A DNA stretch of 64,000 nt from Takakia lepidozioides (lineage: Eukaryota; Streptophyta; Takakiopsida; Takakiales; Takakiaceae). The position numbers were made by a program, and so were the translations under genes. The notes beneath the pieces are model-generated. The model was not told the DNA's origin. It made no database searches and was given only the letters and a program-made list of their open reading frames with translations. Positions 43,264 through 55,101 of the stretch are shown here, piece after piece. The DNA lies in the NCBI GenBank assembly GCA_030704615.1, contig CM060732.1, forward strand, positions 59,007,053 through 59,071,052, given 5' to 3'. Position 1 is the stretch's first letter; every line of letters starts with the position of its first letter.

Positions 43264-43736
43264 AAAGGTGGGTGATCATCATTACAATAGACCCCCAATC
43301 GCGCCCATGGAACTGCAAGGGCTCAACTTCCCATATACATTTGGAGATGGACCGGCCAGTGCACATGTTAGGAATGCTATGCGTGGCATAATTTGTTGGG
43401 TGGGATTGGTTGTGAAATGCAGCCCTTTTACCTTGGGAAAATGGCAAGAGGGAAGAGAGGGATTGATTTCCGTGATGTGCGTGTGCGAGAGAGTCTTCTA
43501 CAGAAGTGATCCTTCAATTTCCATGATTTGAGGACCTGTCCCCATCTGTTTATTTCGCTCTCTAATGACTGTATCTATCACATCACAGAAGTCATGTGAC
43601 CTTAGGTGATGGCTGCTACCCAAATTGCAAAATTCCTGGGGATGACTGTCCTCTAAGAACGACCTCTGATCCCTTTTATTTGCTGAACAACTAGACCGGC
43701 CTTGAATATCTTTGGTCATCATATTGAGTGATACCA
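43264..43736. other. Non-coding stretch between CcdA and the TNP2-like gene
   Basis: Probably CcdA 3' flank and the left end of the transposon. Several short open frames exist but none resembles a protein. I could not find a CACTA-type terminus. Confidence 0.4.
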
Positions 43737-46700
43737 TGACAGAAGCTCAAGCTAAACATGTAGTATGTCGGTGCTCCTACAAGTGCATGCATTTCCCTCC
43801 TGGATTTGCACGGGAGCCTGAAAGGACGTTCTACAACCATGAGCAATGCTCAAAGACAGGTAAGGTCCATGCGATAGTGAGGAGGCTTCAAAGAGTACCG
43901 GAACCATCATCCACTCCAGTCCAAGATGCTGCACAAGTGCCCAACAGGCTGGGGCACGTGATTGCAGATGCAGGGGTGCATCGAGAAGTGGTCGAAGAGG
44001 GTACGCCTGGAACAAGCTTTGGACAAAAATTTCCATGCTATTGTGCAAGGTGCAAAGGGGCTCATATGTCAAAGAAGACTATATACAGGCATATGAATTC
44101 TGAAGACGTATTTGTGAATGAGTTGGAAGAGGAAGCCCTCACAGCACCAATTCTTGACCCTCAAGACAACACATCTTCAGAAGGTGCACATGGCCCTTCT
44201 TCTAGTGAGGAACATCCATCTTGCGAATTCGACCTTCAAGGGAGCATGTCCTCAGGTTCACCTGACCCTTCTTCTAGTGAGGCACCTCCATCTTGTGAAG
44301 CTCGAGCTTTAACCCTGGAAGAAGCCCTTACCAACAAAATCGTAGAGCTTCACGACAAGTGGGACGAGAGTCACGTACCCCATAATCTGCAAGACTTCAT
44401 GTTACACGAATTATTTGGCTCATTGCAGGAAGAGCCCAAAGTTCTCGAAGATGGAAGTGTCAATTACAGTGCCTTATCAACTGGCAGATTGTTGACAATG
44501 GTTGGTTCAGAGGGATTCAGGGGGTTTGTACCACCGACTTCATGGAAAAAACTTCGTCACTTGTATAAAGGGTTGGGTTGGTAGTGAGAGAGAGGTGGCG
44601 TTTGTAACCTGGGGACACAGAAACACCACATGCTCCCCACCTCATGCCACCTAGTGATGAGGATTCATACGAAGGCTCTGAGATGGTGCCTTGTAGGTGT
44701 GAGCCTACTTCTGGAAAGAAATTTAAAAGGGACTGCGCAAGATATTCTGACAGGTGTCCAATCTGCTCACAGATGAGGAAAGACATCCTAGCTTTTGACT
44801 ACATACCTATTGGACCGCTGCTAGCAAGCCTATGCAAAAGTAGGACCATTTGTGAAAAGATGTTGAGTACGTGGAGGGCCAGGGACAGATGGTTGGGAAA
44901 AGATTCTAGTTTTTCGCCAGAGCATATCAAAGAGCATTTTGATGGGAGCAAGTTTCGTGAATACCAGGCCTTCTGGAACCCAGAGGCAGAGTGGGAGGCC
45001 CCTGTAATATGTCCCAATAAGAATTGTTCCTATGTGTTCAGGACATTTCCTGCATCTAAAAAGTGCAAGGAAGTAATTCAACATTGGGATTCAGAGACAG
45101 ACCACTACACCTTCGCGTGCTCGGAGTGTGCCAGTCAGATTCATGTCCCAAGGCGCATGTTGAAGGTAAGTCATTTGCAGTTCATATTGATATATATTTC
45201 TTTGCTTCCAAGCCGTAGGTGTGTCCTTATTTAATATGTATCTTTGGTTCTTTGAAATGTTTCCAGGTCCAATTTTAATCTTGTTTGATCCACGCAATTT
45301 CGGATCGATGCTGCATTGGGATGGTTTTTCGACAGCAAAGACAAGTCCCAAGAGCTGCTGGACTGTGGACGTGATGATATAGAATTTTGGTAAAGACAAC
45401 ACAATGGATCATTTGCCTGTCATGTTCATTCCTACGAGCTCAGAAAAGTTAATCCAACAAGATGATGGCAACGTGTTGACAACATTCTTGGAGCCTCTGA
45501 TGACAGATTTGGAACGTATGTTTGTGGATGGATTCCCAGTCCACTACTCATATCCTGTGGGATTCATTAGCGAGCACCTTTCCAATGCCGATTCAATTAC
45601 CTTGAGGGCCATGCTAATGGTTTGGACTGGTGACCACCCTGCTCAGTGCAAGGTGGGTGGAGTGAAGAGTGGGGGCTACTCAGGTTGTCGACGCCACTAC
45701 ATGGCATCTAGGTGGCAGGCTAGATCTACCAACAGGGGTTTGGTGGAGTACTCAGTACCATGACAACAGATTGCAGATGAGACACCCACATGACATGTGG
45801 CTTGCGGAAAACATGGCACTCTCCGTGAGAGAATGGCAGAAACTACCTGATGGCAGAAGAAAGGAAGAAGTTGCTCGTGAAGCAGGCATTTCAGGGAATT
45901 CATGTCTTTGGAGATTGTATGATTTATACGGCTTCGATGTATCTCGTGATTTGACGTACGATGTCATGCACACCTTGGCGTTGTGTATATTCAAGAAGTA
46001 CGTTCATATGCTGGTAAAATATGCCGAAGAAAATCGGAAGATGAAAGATATAGAAGCTGTAATGCATGAGACCTGCAGGACTTGGGGCAAGGTGGCCGAG
46101 GAGTATAGAATCATTGGGATTCTACAAGGCAGAGGAGTACCAGATCTTCGTCATGTGGTGCTTGCCACACGTGTTGGATCATCTTAATCTGGGATTGGAC
46201 TCTATTTTGGGTGGGATAGGTATGATCCTCACTGAGATTGGAAGGTTGTTTTACACACACAGTCGAAGGTATGGTTGGACAACTCAGAGCTTGAAGAATG
46301 CACGAGAGTTATTGGCAGCATGGCGTGTTCGCTTGGAAGAGAGTGTTGGGCCAAACTCTGCTCCGTTGGAACATGCTGCAGGTAAACAGTTCAGTTTTAT
46401 TTGCATCAGATCTTGCATCAGATCTTACTGCTCTTGCCAAGGAAGTTACATTGTTTTTGTTTGTGAAGTTGTTGTTTTGCAATCCGTTGAATGATGACAG
46501 GGTCATGTGTCTATCTCTATGTAAAATTCAAGGGTCATCTAATATGTGATATGCCCTTGTATAGGGAGCGGAGAGCTATTGGATGATGTGGAAAGGCATG
46601 GATGCCACGACATTTTTTGGTGCTACTCATTTGAGAGCGAAGTTTCTAGGGTTGTGAACATCTCATCCAACCAGTTGAACAGTGAGGTCACTTACACCAA

Positions 46701-47999
46701 TTACTATGCCAGGAAATGCTTCACAATGGTTCACAAGGCAGTCCATTTGGACCATGATGGATTGTTCCTGGATCGGAGAGCATTGAAACACGTGCACCAA
46801 TACCTTCAAGTTCCCATGGATGTGCGCCGTGTGATGGGTGAGGATTTAACAGTGTGTGAATCATGGCATGAAAACTGTGTGGTGGTTGTACCCTCTCAGG
46901 AAATTGCTCGAGTGGTTTGGAAGTTGGTGCAATGGCTGTCACCTTGTCCTTGCAAGCAAATCATCCTTGGGAAGGGCATCATTGTGGGACGAAAGAAAGC
47001 ACTTCCAACACCAATCCTGGAAAACACGAGTTTGTACTTGCGGCAATTTTGGAGCAGCCTTGGCATTATGTCTAATGAGAACTCGCTACTCTTTCAGAGT
47101 TCAGTGCAAGGATTCACATTTCTGATGCTCAATGGGAAGGAATATCGAGTTGGTGATTCAGTGGTTGTTGAGCCTGATGAGGCTTATGAAGGCCACTCAT
47201 GGACATGGAAGGCAAAGATCACCCGATTCTTCATTCACGAATTCTATGGTGACAAGAGGGTTTTCTTCCAAGGTGAGTACTACAATATAGCAATCTCGTC
47301 GTCATCATCTGTTGTGGCTCTCAAGGACAGCCGTACTAGTATGGTTGTCTTGCAACCATGTCCACAGAGGTGGCCTGGTAATGACATCAGACCCACGCAC
47401 CTCCTAATGCACAAATTCATCCCACTCCCTATAGTAGTGCAAAATAGGGGCATATTGTTGCATATGAGTTGGAGGATATTTCACCCCAGGAGCATCTGTT
47501 CCAACCAGGAATGCCCGGCCGCTGCCCTCCTTACCCCGAAACAGGGGATATAGTGATGGTCAGGAATAGTGGTTCCCAATCGTTCTCGGCGGCTGTGGTG
47601 AGGAGTGTGTCTGGACCCAGGTTCACAATAGTCTCTCCAGCTGAAGAAGAGAGTATGAGGAGAGAAATTGTAGCAGGGCCATTTGTGGAGCAGGATTATT
47701 TTGTTGGTGAGGTGGATTTAGGCATGCTGGAGGTTGTTGGCCGACGGACTGGCATCCTCAAGCGGTACAAGCCCTCTGGAATCATCAGCACAAGATCTTG
47801 GCACTCTCTTGAAAGAGTGTTGCACAATGCCCAAGTTACACATCGTCACAATGGGAACCTATTGAGTGGGCATGGCGAGACAGTTTGGTTTGCACCAATA
47901 GGTGAAAACAGGGTGCCAGTGTTTCTGCTGGTGCATATATTCATGCTGAATACTGCAATGAATAATGGGCTCTGCTTTGTATATGCCTTATTGCTATGA
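43737..47999 (+). pseudogene. TNP2/EnSpm-CACTA-type transposase with BAH/Tudor-like tail
   Basis: A multi-exon plus-strand gene. The N-terminus has Cys/His pairs (VVCRCSYKCMHF, CYCARCKGAHMSKKTIYRHM). 44644-45170 has FDYIPIGPLLASLCKSRTIC and HFDGSKFREYQAFWNP, and ends at a GTAAGT donor. Then come ...HWDGFSTAKTSPKSCWTV, LTTFLEPLMTDLERMFVDGF, WTGDHPAQCKVGGVKSGGYS with GCRRHYM, LYGFDVSRDLTYDVMHTLAL and FWCYSFESEVSRVVNISSNQ. This is the order of TNP2-type (Transposase_21) DDE proteins. The C-terminal part has GKEYRVGDSVVVEPDEAYEG ... FFQGEYY and, after a frame change near 47520, PETGDIVMVRNSGSQSFSAA, resembling BAH/Tudor-like chromatin readers. Stops near 44584, 45380 and 45763 may be introns or decay. 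Confidence 0.7.
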
Positions 48000-48164
48000 T
48001 AAGAGCACTTTGGATAGTACCGTCCCCAATTTTGATCAAGAGCAGGAAGCAAAGGGGCGTCTTCTTGATATGGTGTGAAATTGGACATCCATTTCAATTA
48101 TTTCAAGCTTTTTGTTATTGTTCATCTCTTTCACTGTTTTCTGCCTTTACTTTCTACCGTGTGA

Positions 48165-48196
48165 CCTTGGTGCAGTAAGGGAGGGGCCTACAGTAA
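48165..48196. other. 18-bp insertion with CAGTAA duplication (possible excision footprint)
   Basis: Copy 1 of the aminopeptidase region reads GGTGCAGTAATAGTGG at positions 2-17. Here the same site reads GGTGCAGTAA, then GGGAGGGGCCTA, then CAGTAATAGTGG. A 6-bp flank is duplicated around 12 extra bases, as after imprecise transposon excision. Confidence 0.4.
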
Positions 48197-49657
48197 TAGT
48201 GGTCGAAACAACTTTATGCTCTTGATTATGATGTCAGTGCCAACCGTTCATCAACACCTAGTCCCTCCAACTACAATTTTATTAGCAACAAATTACATTG
48301 AGTTTTCATACTCTGGTGGATCTTGTACCCACAAGCAGCTTAGTAAATGTGGGTGTCTGTGTAGCTCATGCTGTCAAGGATTTGTCACAGCTACTACAAA
48401 TAGGGAACCGCCAAGGAGCACATTTTTCCCTCCACACCTCTTAAGATTCTCAGCTGGTCGGGCCCCTATCAATTTATGTTTGTGTGACTGGTGAATGGCA
48501 TATGTAGATCAATGAGGATTGTGTGATGCACCAAGCAGATATCAAGCAGGAAATGGCTTTCATGTGATTGCGGCACATACGGACAGCCCTTGTCCAAAGC
48601 TAAAGCCAGGGTCAGCTTCAACCAAAGCAGGTTTTTTGAATGTGGGAGGTCAGACATATGGGGTGGGTTGTGGTACACTTGGTTTGATCGTGACCTCTTT
48701 GTGGTGGGGCGTGTCCTCTTTGAGAAAAGGAAAGGGTATTATGTACGAGCTTGTGAAGGTGGAGCGTCCTATCCTGCACATCCCTACCTTGGCCATCCAC
48801 CTTGACAGGTCCTTACTTTCCCAATCTCTCATTTTCACTCGTTACCTGTCACATCCCACTTGATTCAAACCAATGCAAGATCTATGGTTGGAAGGCTTGG
48901 GCAAGCCAAGGTTAATTAGTTTCCTTTAGATCTCATGTCCCACATGGAGGACATATCCATCTTAGGCCGAGAGCTTCAAAAGTTGTGCCAGAATAAACTC
49001 ATTTCTTTTAGTACGACATTCAAGGCTAACCCTTAATCAACACTCAAGCAGCCTGCATTAAGATGATTATGGGGATATATTCATAAGTTGGAGGGTGAAA
49101 CTGCATGACCAGCTCTCATATTTCTTGCTGTTGACCCATGATACAGGACTGTAAATACTGATGGGTTCAAGCCAAATTTGGAGACACATTTAGCACCAGT
49201 ATTGGCAACCAAAATCAAGTCCGAGCTGTCTGGCCACACTGAGGGTGGCAATGGTGCCCTTTACACAATGAACAAGGCTAATCATTCACTTCTGCTGCAA
49301 GTCCCCCCCCCCCCCCTCTCTCTCTCTCTCTCTCATAGACTACGACAATCAACGTCTTATGAGTACATTCTCTCTCTCTCTTTTGACTGAGGGTGGGGAG
49401 TCTAACTTCGAACAAAAAAACAGATGCAGAGAGGAAATGGAGATTGTCAATGTGTGGGCGGCCTTAAGACACTATCCATTTTTTGACACAATGTACAGGG
49501 TATTCTCATTAAAGAGCGACCGTCATCAGGCTATATTCAAGAACATAGTCCTTGCACCTCTGTTCACCATCTTTCAAAATCTTGAGACTGAGCCTAAAGC
49601 CCTGACTCTGTTGGGGTCTAATTGATGGGCAGATCACACGCAGCAGATTGATGAGGG
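48181..49657 (+). pseudogene. Aspartyl aminopeptidase (M18) gene fragment, 5' copy
   Basis: Exon 48550-48808 encodes GNGFHVIAAHTDSPCPKLKP (metal-ligand His and Asp region), GGQTYGVG, then after a one-base slip LWYTWFDRDLFVVGRVLFEK, and after another slip YELVKVERPILHIPTLAIHL with DR/GT. Exon 49147-49300 encodes VNTDGFKPNLETHLAPVLAT, KIKSELSGHTEGG and HSLLLQ. Two frameshifts inside the first exon make it a pseudogene. The start exon is not recognised. The downstream intron is cut at 49657 by element B. The enzyme is normally cytosolic or plastid M18. Confidence 0.8.
49301..49335. repeat. Short poly-C/(CT)n tract, paralogous to 199-297
   Basis: About 13 C followed by roughly 10 CT units at the same place in the intron as in copy 1. 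Confidence 0.9.
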
Positions 49658-49722
49658 AGGTTTACTATTTCATGAGCGCATGAGCCCATGAGCCTATGAG
49701 CCTATGAGCTCATGAGCGGGCA
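49658..49722. repeat. Left terminal repeat of element B
   Basis: AGGTTTACTATTTCATGAGC, then GCATGAGCCCATGAGCCTAT and two further ATGAGC units to GAGCGGGCATCCGCGG. It shares its first 20 bases with the ends of elements A and C. Confidence 0.85.
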
Positions 49723-49818
49723 TCCGCGGATTTGGAATTTTCCTCCCTTTATTGACGGTGTTATGTCCTCTTACCTCGGTAATAGGGTCTGTTTCTCCTG
49801 GTCCAGGATGCGGAATGA

Positions 49819-50104
49819 GGTATTTCGGCGCCGTTATTCCCAAGAGCAGTGTGCTAAAATGGTGTTTTGAAGACATCCACCGGGGTATTTCGGCACCGAA
49901 ATTACCTCTTAAAATGTGATATAGTGCGGTATTTAAAGGCGCAGAACGGGCTATTTCGACGCCGAAATACCCAAGTGGAATGTGCTGAAGTGCCTTGTGC
50001 TGAAGGCTTCCATCGCGATATTTTGGTGCAGTAATTCATCCGTGGAATTTTTGAGGCCCATATAACGAAGGCGCGCACTGGGCTATTTCGGCGCCAAATT
50101 TCCC
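49819..50104. repeat. Palindromes between the element B end and the ParB-methylase gene
   Basis: GGTATTTCGGCGCCGTTATTCC (49819), GGTATTTCGGCACCGAAATTACC (49884), GGGCTATTTCGACGCCGAAATA (49948), a decayed copy near 50016 and GGGCTATTTCGGCGCCAAAT (50080). Spacing is about 64 bp throughout, as in the central array. Confidence 0.85.
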
Positions 50105-51286
50105 AATAGGAATGTTAGAAACGGCAGGGTTTTCATGGCTTCAAGTTCCCGGCTCGATGGTGTGCATAAATTACTTGTAGGGTTCTTCACTGAAGTTTGC
50201 GTCTCTTCTGCTTTTATTATACATTTTGGTTGGCGGAAGAAATGTAGGGAATCGGACAAGCAGTCTGAACACAATGATTTTTCAAATCGTCAATATTTTC
50301 ATTAAGTGTTTCAGAACTGTACAACAAAAGGATCCAAATGAGACTTTGCTATGGTGAGGATCCGCTATCACTGTCCGATGCATCCCCGGCCTCATGCAAG
50401 GATGGCTGCCTTCCACCTGCCTCCGAACCTGCACTGCCGCTACCGCTATTATTCTGAGAAGCCCTCCCCTCAAAAATACCATCCTCACCAGCCGGAACTG
50501 TCCACCTGGGTGCGGAAGTGTCCTCAACATTCCCCTTGCTCTCGGACGCGGATTCTATTACGAACTTCCCTACTCTGCCTTTCACAATTCTATGTTTGGC
50601 CTCACGCCTCATTATAATTCTCTGCTCATTCCCGTATGTCAATTGCTCTAACCGAGTAGGCCTATCTCCCTCCTGATGGCTTCTCTGGCAGCCATGTCTG
50701 CATAGGCTGGTAGAAAAAAGGGCTTCTGGGGACTCGCGAGAAACGATTTTCTGGCAAAGAATGGCCGATGCGATTCTGTCTCCTCCTCTGCAACAGGGTC
50801 CGATTCGGGCAAGTCTCCCAGCTTCTCCTCGTCGGACGACTCTGCAAGGCTGAGTGTACGCACAAACATAGAATGAAGTACATTAGAGAATTCAAACAGG
50901 GAATCATCAGCAGCAGGTTGCATGGTCCCTACAACCGAAACCAATACACTTACTATGGTGCAACTCACTCGAAAACAGGCATTGGGGGAAGCGGCTTCGG
51001 GCGCCCCTGCATCGAACGAATTTCCGGACTTCCTCCTCTTCATCTTCCTCCTCCCCTTCCACGTCCTCTTCTGCATTTTTGGGATCCTCAGTCAAAGGCA
51101 GACGCTGAAGGCCCGCCAAATTGTAATCGTACAAGGCCGTATCCCCCTCAAATGAGAACACAAATCGGTTCGACATCCTTCCCGCCCACATACAGGCACC
51201 TGCGAATTCATACGACACAACCACAACCAAACTCAAGAATGAGTCGCTTCCTCGCACAAGCAAACATACACAAACGGAAATGGTGT

Positions 51287-52976
51287 CAATTTCGGTGCCG
51301 CATTCAATTAACGTTCTCACCTGTATTTGCAGTGACGTTGAGGACCCTGCCTTCAACATCCGTACACGTTTCCATGAGCGTCTGGATGAATGCAGGACTC
51401 CTGGTCCTGCCATACCTCCATGGCTTGCCCGACAAATCACAAAGAATGTCCTTCTCTCCCACATGGTTGAACAGGACGTTATACTCCAGTGGATCAACTG
51501 TGGAATCAACAAGTCTTCCTGCTTCACGTAATTTGAATTTCGAATATTCCTTCACGAAGCAAAATGCCTGAAAGATAAGAGTCTGCAGAGAAGGAAATGA
51601 AAACGTCAGAGGTGGCCTACATGTACAGGGGCAATTTCGGCACAGAAATTGACATAGCAGAGGAGAACCACAACATACCTTCTGGCCATCGTTGAGAAGA
51701 CCCTGCGTGTTGATGCAAGTCCAAATCTTTTTCAGGATGGGTGCTGCACTTCTCCCCGTCCATACTTTGATATCATTCTCAGTGACTTCTCCATCGGCTG
51801 CTAGCACAACAACACAGCCAACGTCGTCCAACATGTTGGCTGCGAACCCGAATGTGTGGCTCCAGTATCTTTCGTCGTACTTGTTCCACCAGGGTACTGA
51901 GCCCAGCCCCAGTATCTCCTGCCCATCCGGGATATCCACAAGGATCATGTCAATGGAGGCTTTCACCGCCCTGCCCCCGACTGTGCTCTTTTGCCGTGGC
52001 TCATCGCCACAAAATACTCCATCATCTTTGTGTAGCCAGGAGTGTCCTCCATATCATTGCCAGTGGCCTTCCTCTTCCCCTTCCCCTGGTGGGCCTCGAT
52101 CGCCTTCCTCAATCTTGTTATCTCCAGCCTTCTGGTCAGAGCAGTTAGGAAATTTTCATTAACACACTCCACAATTGTGGGTGTTTTGAGGACTTCCCTG
52201 CCCGCAATGTGCACCGCACGGTAGGGTCTGCCAGGTGCATCCTCGTATAGTGATCTCTTCGCAGCCGACCCCCCGGAGCGCTGGCCCTTGTGAATTTTCG
52301 GACGAGGTGTGGCCCCCTGGGTGTTTTCCTGCTGGAAATCGTCGTCGGAATCCTCCTCATCTGGCTGACTGTGTTGCTGCTTCTTCTTCTTGGGTGTGGG
52401 GGTCTTCGTCTCTTGCCCCGGTTTGCGCGTTCTTTTTTTCCTGTCCTTGGGCTGCTTAGCTGCCTGCTTCTCCATCTGCACCTTCGCCAACGCTGTCGCC
52501 TTGGCTGACTTTCTCAGTGCTTTCTGCTTGGCTGTCTCCTCTGCTTTCAGTCTTTCCGCGTCCTCTGGTTGGGGATCCGATTGCGCCTTCATAGCCCTGG
52601 CATTCGCTTCCTTCTTCAAGTTAACCTCCGAGAGGTCAACGGTCCCACTTGGGAGATCCACATACCAGGGACAGTCTACCAAATGCTCGGCATGCCACTC
52701 CTTCGCCATTACTTCTGTGTACATTGTTCCACGACTCCAGGTGTCCTCCATGCCAGGAAGAATGGTGGAACCCTTTGAATGGCTCCGGACGGAATGAGTG
52801 CAAAGTTTATGTACCTGTAATCACGAGGAAATTCAACAAAAATCATTCTACCGATGCATCATGCAAGTGGAAGTTGTCAATGCACAAGGTATTTCGGCAC
52901 CAAAATACGTAAGTGGACCGTGCCCCAATTACTAGAACTCACATCTTGCAGAGGTATATTTCGGCGCCGCAATATC
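51287..52976. repeat. Palindromes inside introns of the ParB-methylase gene
   Basis: Single sites at 51287-51306 (AATTTCGGTGCCGCATTC), 51632-51650 (CAATTTCGGCACAGAAATTG), 52889-52910 (GTATTTCGGCACCAAAATAC) and 52953-52976 (TATATTTCGGCGCCGCAATA). All lie in introns; none interrupts a recognisable exon. Confidence 0.8.
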
Positions 52977-54129
52977 CATCGCTGCTTAGCCAAATCATCT
53001 AAACTGCAAATAGGGGGATGCATTGGCAGCAGATTACCTGAACAGGACACGCATTGCCGCTTTGTCGGCACCCTCCTGCTCTTCGATGTATACGCTGCGT
53101 CTTGCCTTTGCAATTTCTCTGAAAAAGAGGTTTGCGAAGCGCCCTCGCCAGGACTGCACGTAGTTCTCCATTGTCTCAGGCTTCGTCCAATCGATCTGTA
53201 ACTTGAAAGTGGTGGTGTTGCAGTCCAATTGCTCTTGGGCGTGGGTCAGTACCTGCAGCATGGCAGGTTTCCAAAACATTCATGATTTTGAAATTGCGAC
53301 GATGTCCAACACAGAATAGAAGAAAATTATACCTGATGCCACCAAGTCATCACATTGAGCCAGTCGTTCATTTTGTCATCTGTTGGCTCGATGGGAAAGT
53401 GGTACAGCAGCTTCGTGTTTGTATGGCCGTTCCAGATTCGCAGCCACCTCGTCTGCAGCCACCTCACATCGGTCAGACAAGAACTCCAACATAAGAATCG
53501 CGAGAAGTCACAAAACAAGAATAAACACATGCTTACCTTCTCCGCCGGCTCACACATGACACTGCGATGTGATGAAGTTTCTCCATGGACATTTCCGGTT
53601 TCATGGGTCTGGAGTAATGCAGTCCTATCTCCGCCAGGAACTCGGCACCAAGACCAGGGTCAGCGATTGCAACTTGCTTAACAAGTTTGGACCTGTACTT
53701 GGTCCGGGATTGCCTCCCTGCCTGCACAATATGACTCTCTATCGACGCATCCGCCTTGTTGGGGGCATCATTCTCAAAGAACTGCCTTTTGGCATAGGCC
53801 AAGTCATCCCTGATGTTCGTCTGCATTCCCATACCCAGCAGATACAGTCAGGCCACGGATCCCTGCAACAAATAGCATTAAATTGATACTGAAATTTGAG
53901 ATGAACCTCACCGAATAGAGGATCTCCACCATGGCGTCTAGTGTTGGTCGGTACCAGGTGCGATCTGCTTTCGCTAGGGACTTCCTGTACAGCTCGGGAT
54001 CGAGGGACTTTTGGAAGTCCGTCAGCGGAGCTGTCCCCACTTCTTGCACTCTGTAGAGCGTATGTGCCAGATGAGTTTCCACGAAGGCCCTCTCTGTTAC
54101 CCTGCCATGGAGAAAAAAAACAACATGAA

Positions 54130-54216
54130 AATATGATTTCGGCACAACAATCCAATTTCCAGTTCAAAGAGTGCATGACAGTGGTGAACATTGCCTATTT
54201 CGGCGCCGCAATAGGT
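54130..54216. repeat. Palindromes in the intron after the ParB-like exon
   Basis: CCTATTTCGGCGCCGCAATAGG at 54193-54214 and a decayed site near 54136 (GATTTCGGCACAACAATC), again in an intron and about 60 bp apart. Confidence 0.8.
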
Positions 54217-54886
54217 AGTACACAAGGATGTAATTGTATACTTACAGATTTATATCCGCCATGGCACCCTTCAATAGTCCTCGGTCCCTGACGTCCACCT
54301 TCACGACAATGCAGTCCACCATGTAATGCCAACTGATATCTTGCGGATGCATTTCAGCAATGTACTCTGTCCAGGCAAGCATCCTATGGTTCCCGTCCCA
54401 AACGAAGAACATCTTCCCTTCCATGTGTGCGAATGTGGGATTAGTCTTCAGATAGGCTTCAAACTCGGCATTAACAGTGTGCCAGTGGGGGCCCCAATTT
54501 TGAAGCTCCTCTGCAGTGGGGCCCCTTGTGACACCCTGGTCATTCTCAATGGAAACGTAGAATGCTGCCGACCCCCGTCTGTATCCTTATCTGAAGTTGT
54601 GCTTCAGTCGATCGATATCCCCTGGCAGTGCTTGCCTTACAACTGGAAGGCTTACCATGCGACACAAAGGAACTTTGAGGTTCTCCGCATACACCATGGA
54701 GCCCAAAACGCGGCCTATGTTGCTATGAGTCTCTGCCAGCAACCTGTTTGCTGCTATGTTCATGTCTCGTGCGCTCATGAGCATACCCGCCACCAATTTC
54801 TTACTTCTATCACCTCTGTCACTTCCCTCACCCTCTCACCAACCTGTCTACTGTCCTGGAGGTTTTGTTCCTCGCAGCTCCAGAGG

Positions 54887-54946
54887 TTCTGATCGTCGCC
54901 AAGTCGTACCAGCAGGTTCTGATCGTCGCCAAGTCGTACCACGTTA
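54887..54946. repeat. 29-bp tandem duplication in the ParB-methylase N-terminal exon
   Basis: GGTTCTGATCGTCGCCAAGT (continuing CGTACCA...) occurs twice, giving the duplicated peptide RLGDDQNL. A recent slippage event in an acidic linker; it may change the frame. Confidence 0.8.
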
Positions 54947-55101
54947 TCGTCCTCTCCTTCTGTCAGCTGAATGGGCCGCCCTTCTGCAGATCCGACTCCC
55001 ACATCTCCAGCGGCCTCCACCGCATCTGTGTTTTCTGAAATTGACTGCAAACCCAATATCTCCGCTTCCAGTCTCCCTAGGGGTTTTACTGGCGAAGCCA
55101 T

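Larger units (their letters stand above)
50349..55101 (-). pseudogene. ParB/sulfiredoxin-like and DNA methyltransferase-like fusion gene (element B)
   Basis: Minus-strand multi-exon gene. The N-terminus is SPPRVRKPRKQKEPMASPVK and an acidic stretch (55150-54800). The ParB-like part (54796-54246) has LPGDIDRLKHNFR, stop TAA, GSAAFYVSIENDQGVTRGPT and FFVWDGNHRMLAWTEYI; the DGNHR motif is the hallmark of ParB/Srx folds. Next come RVTERAFVETHLAHTLYRVQ, TRWLRIWNGHTNTKLLYHFP and a Lys/Glu linker with PKKKKQQ (52751-51963). The methylase-like part has ASIDMILVDIPDG and GCVVVLAADGE (51966-51680), GRTRSPAFIQTLMETC and GRVLNVTANTG (51587-51320), then ACMWAGRMSNRFVFSFEGD (51230), and WTVPAGEDGIFEG at the end. 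Motif I near the C-terminus fits beta-class N4/N6 methylases; the DPPY site reads DIPD. At least four frame breaks. Confidence 0.6.

Noticed and set aside
48180-48200. TAGTG at 48191 as a CACTA element end
   Set aside because: The same TAGTGG is present in the aminopeptidase copy at the window start, where no CACTA element is adjacent.
52235-52508. Hydrophobic plus-strand frames that look like membrane proteins
   Set aside because: They are the complement of the Lys/Glu-rich linker (PKKKKQQ) of the minus-strand ParB-methylase gene.
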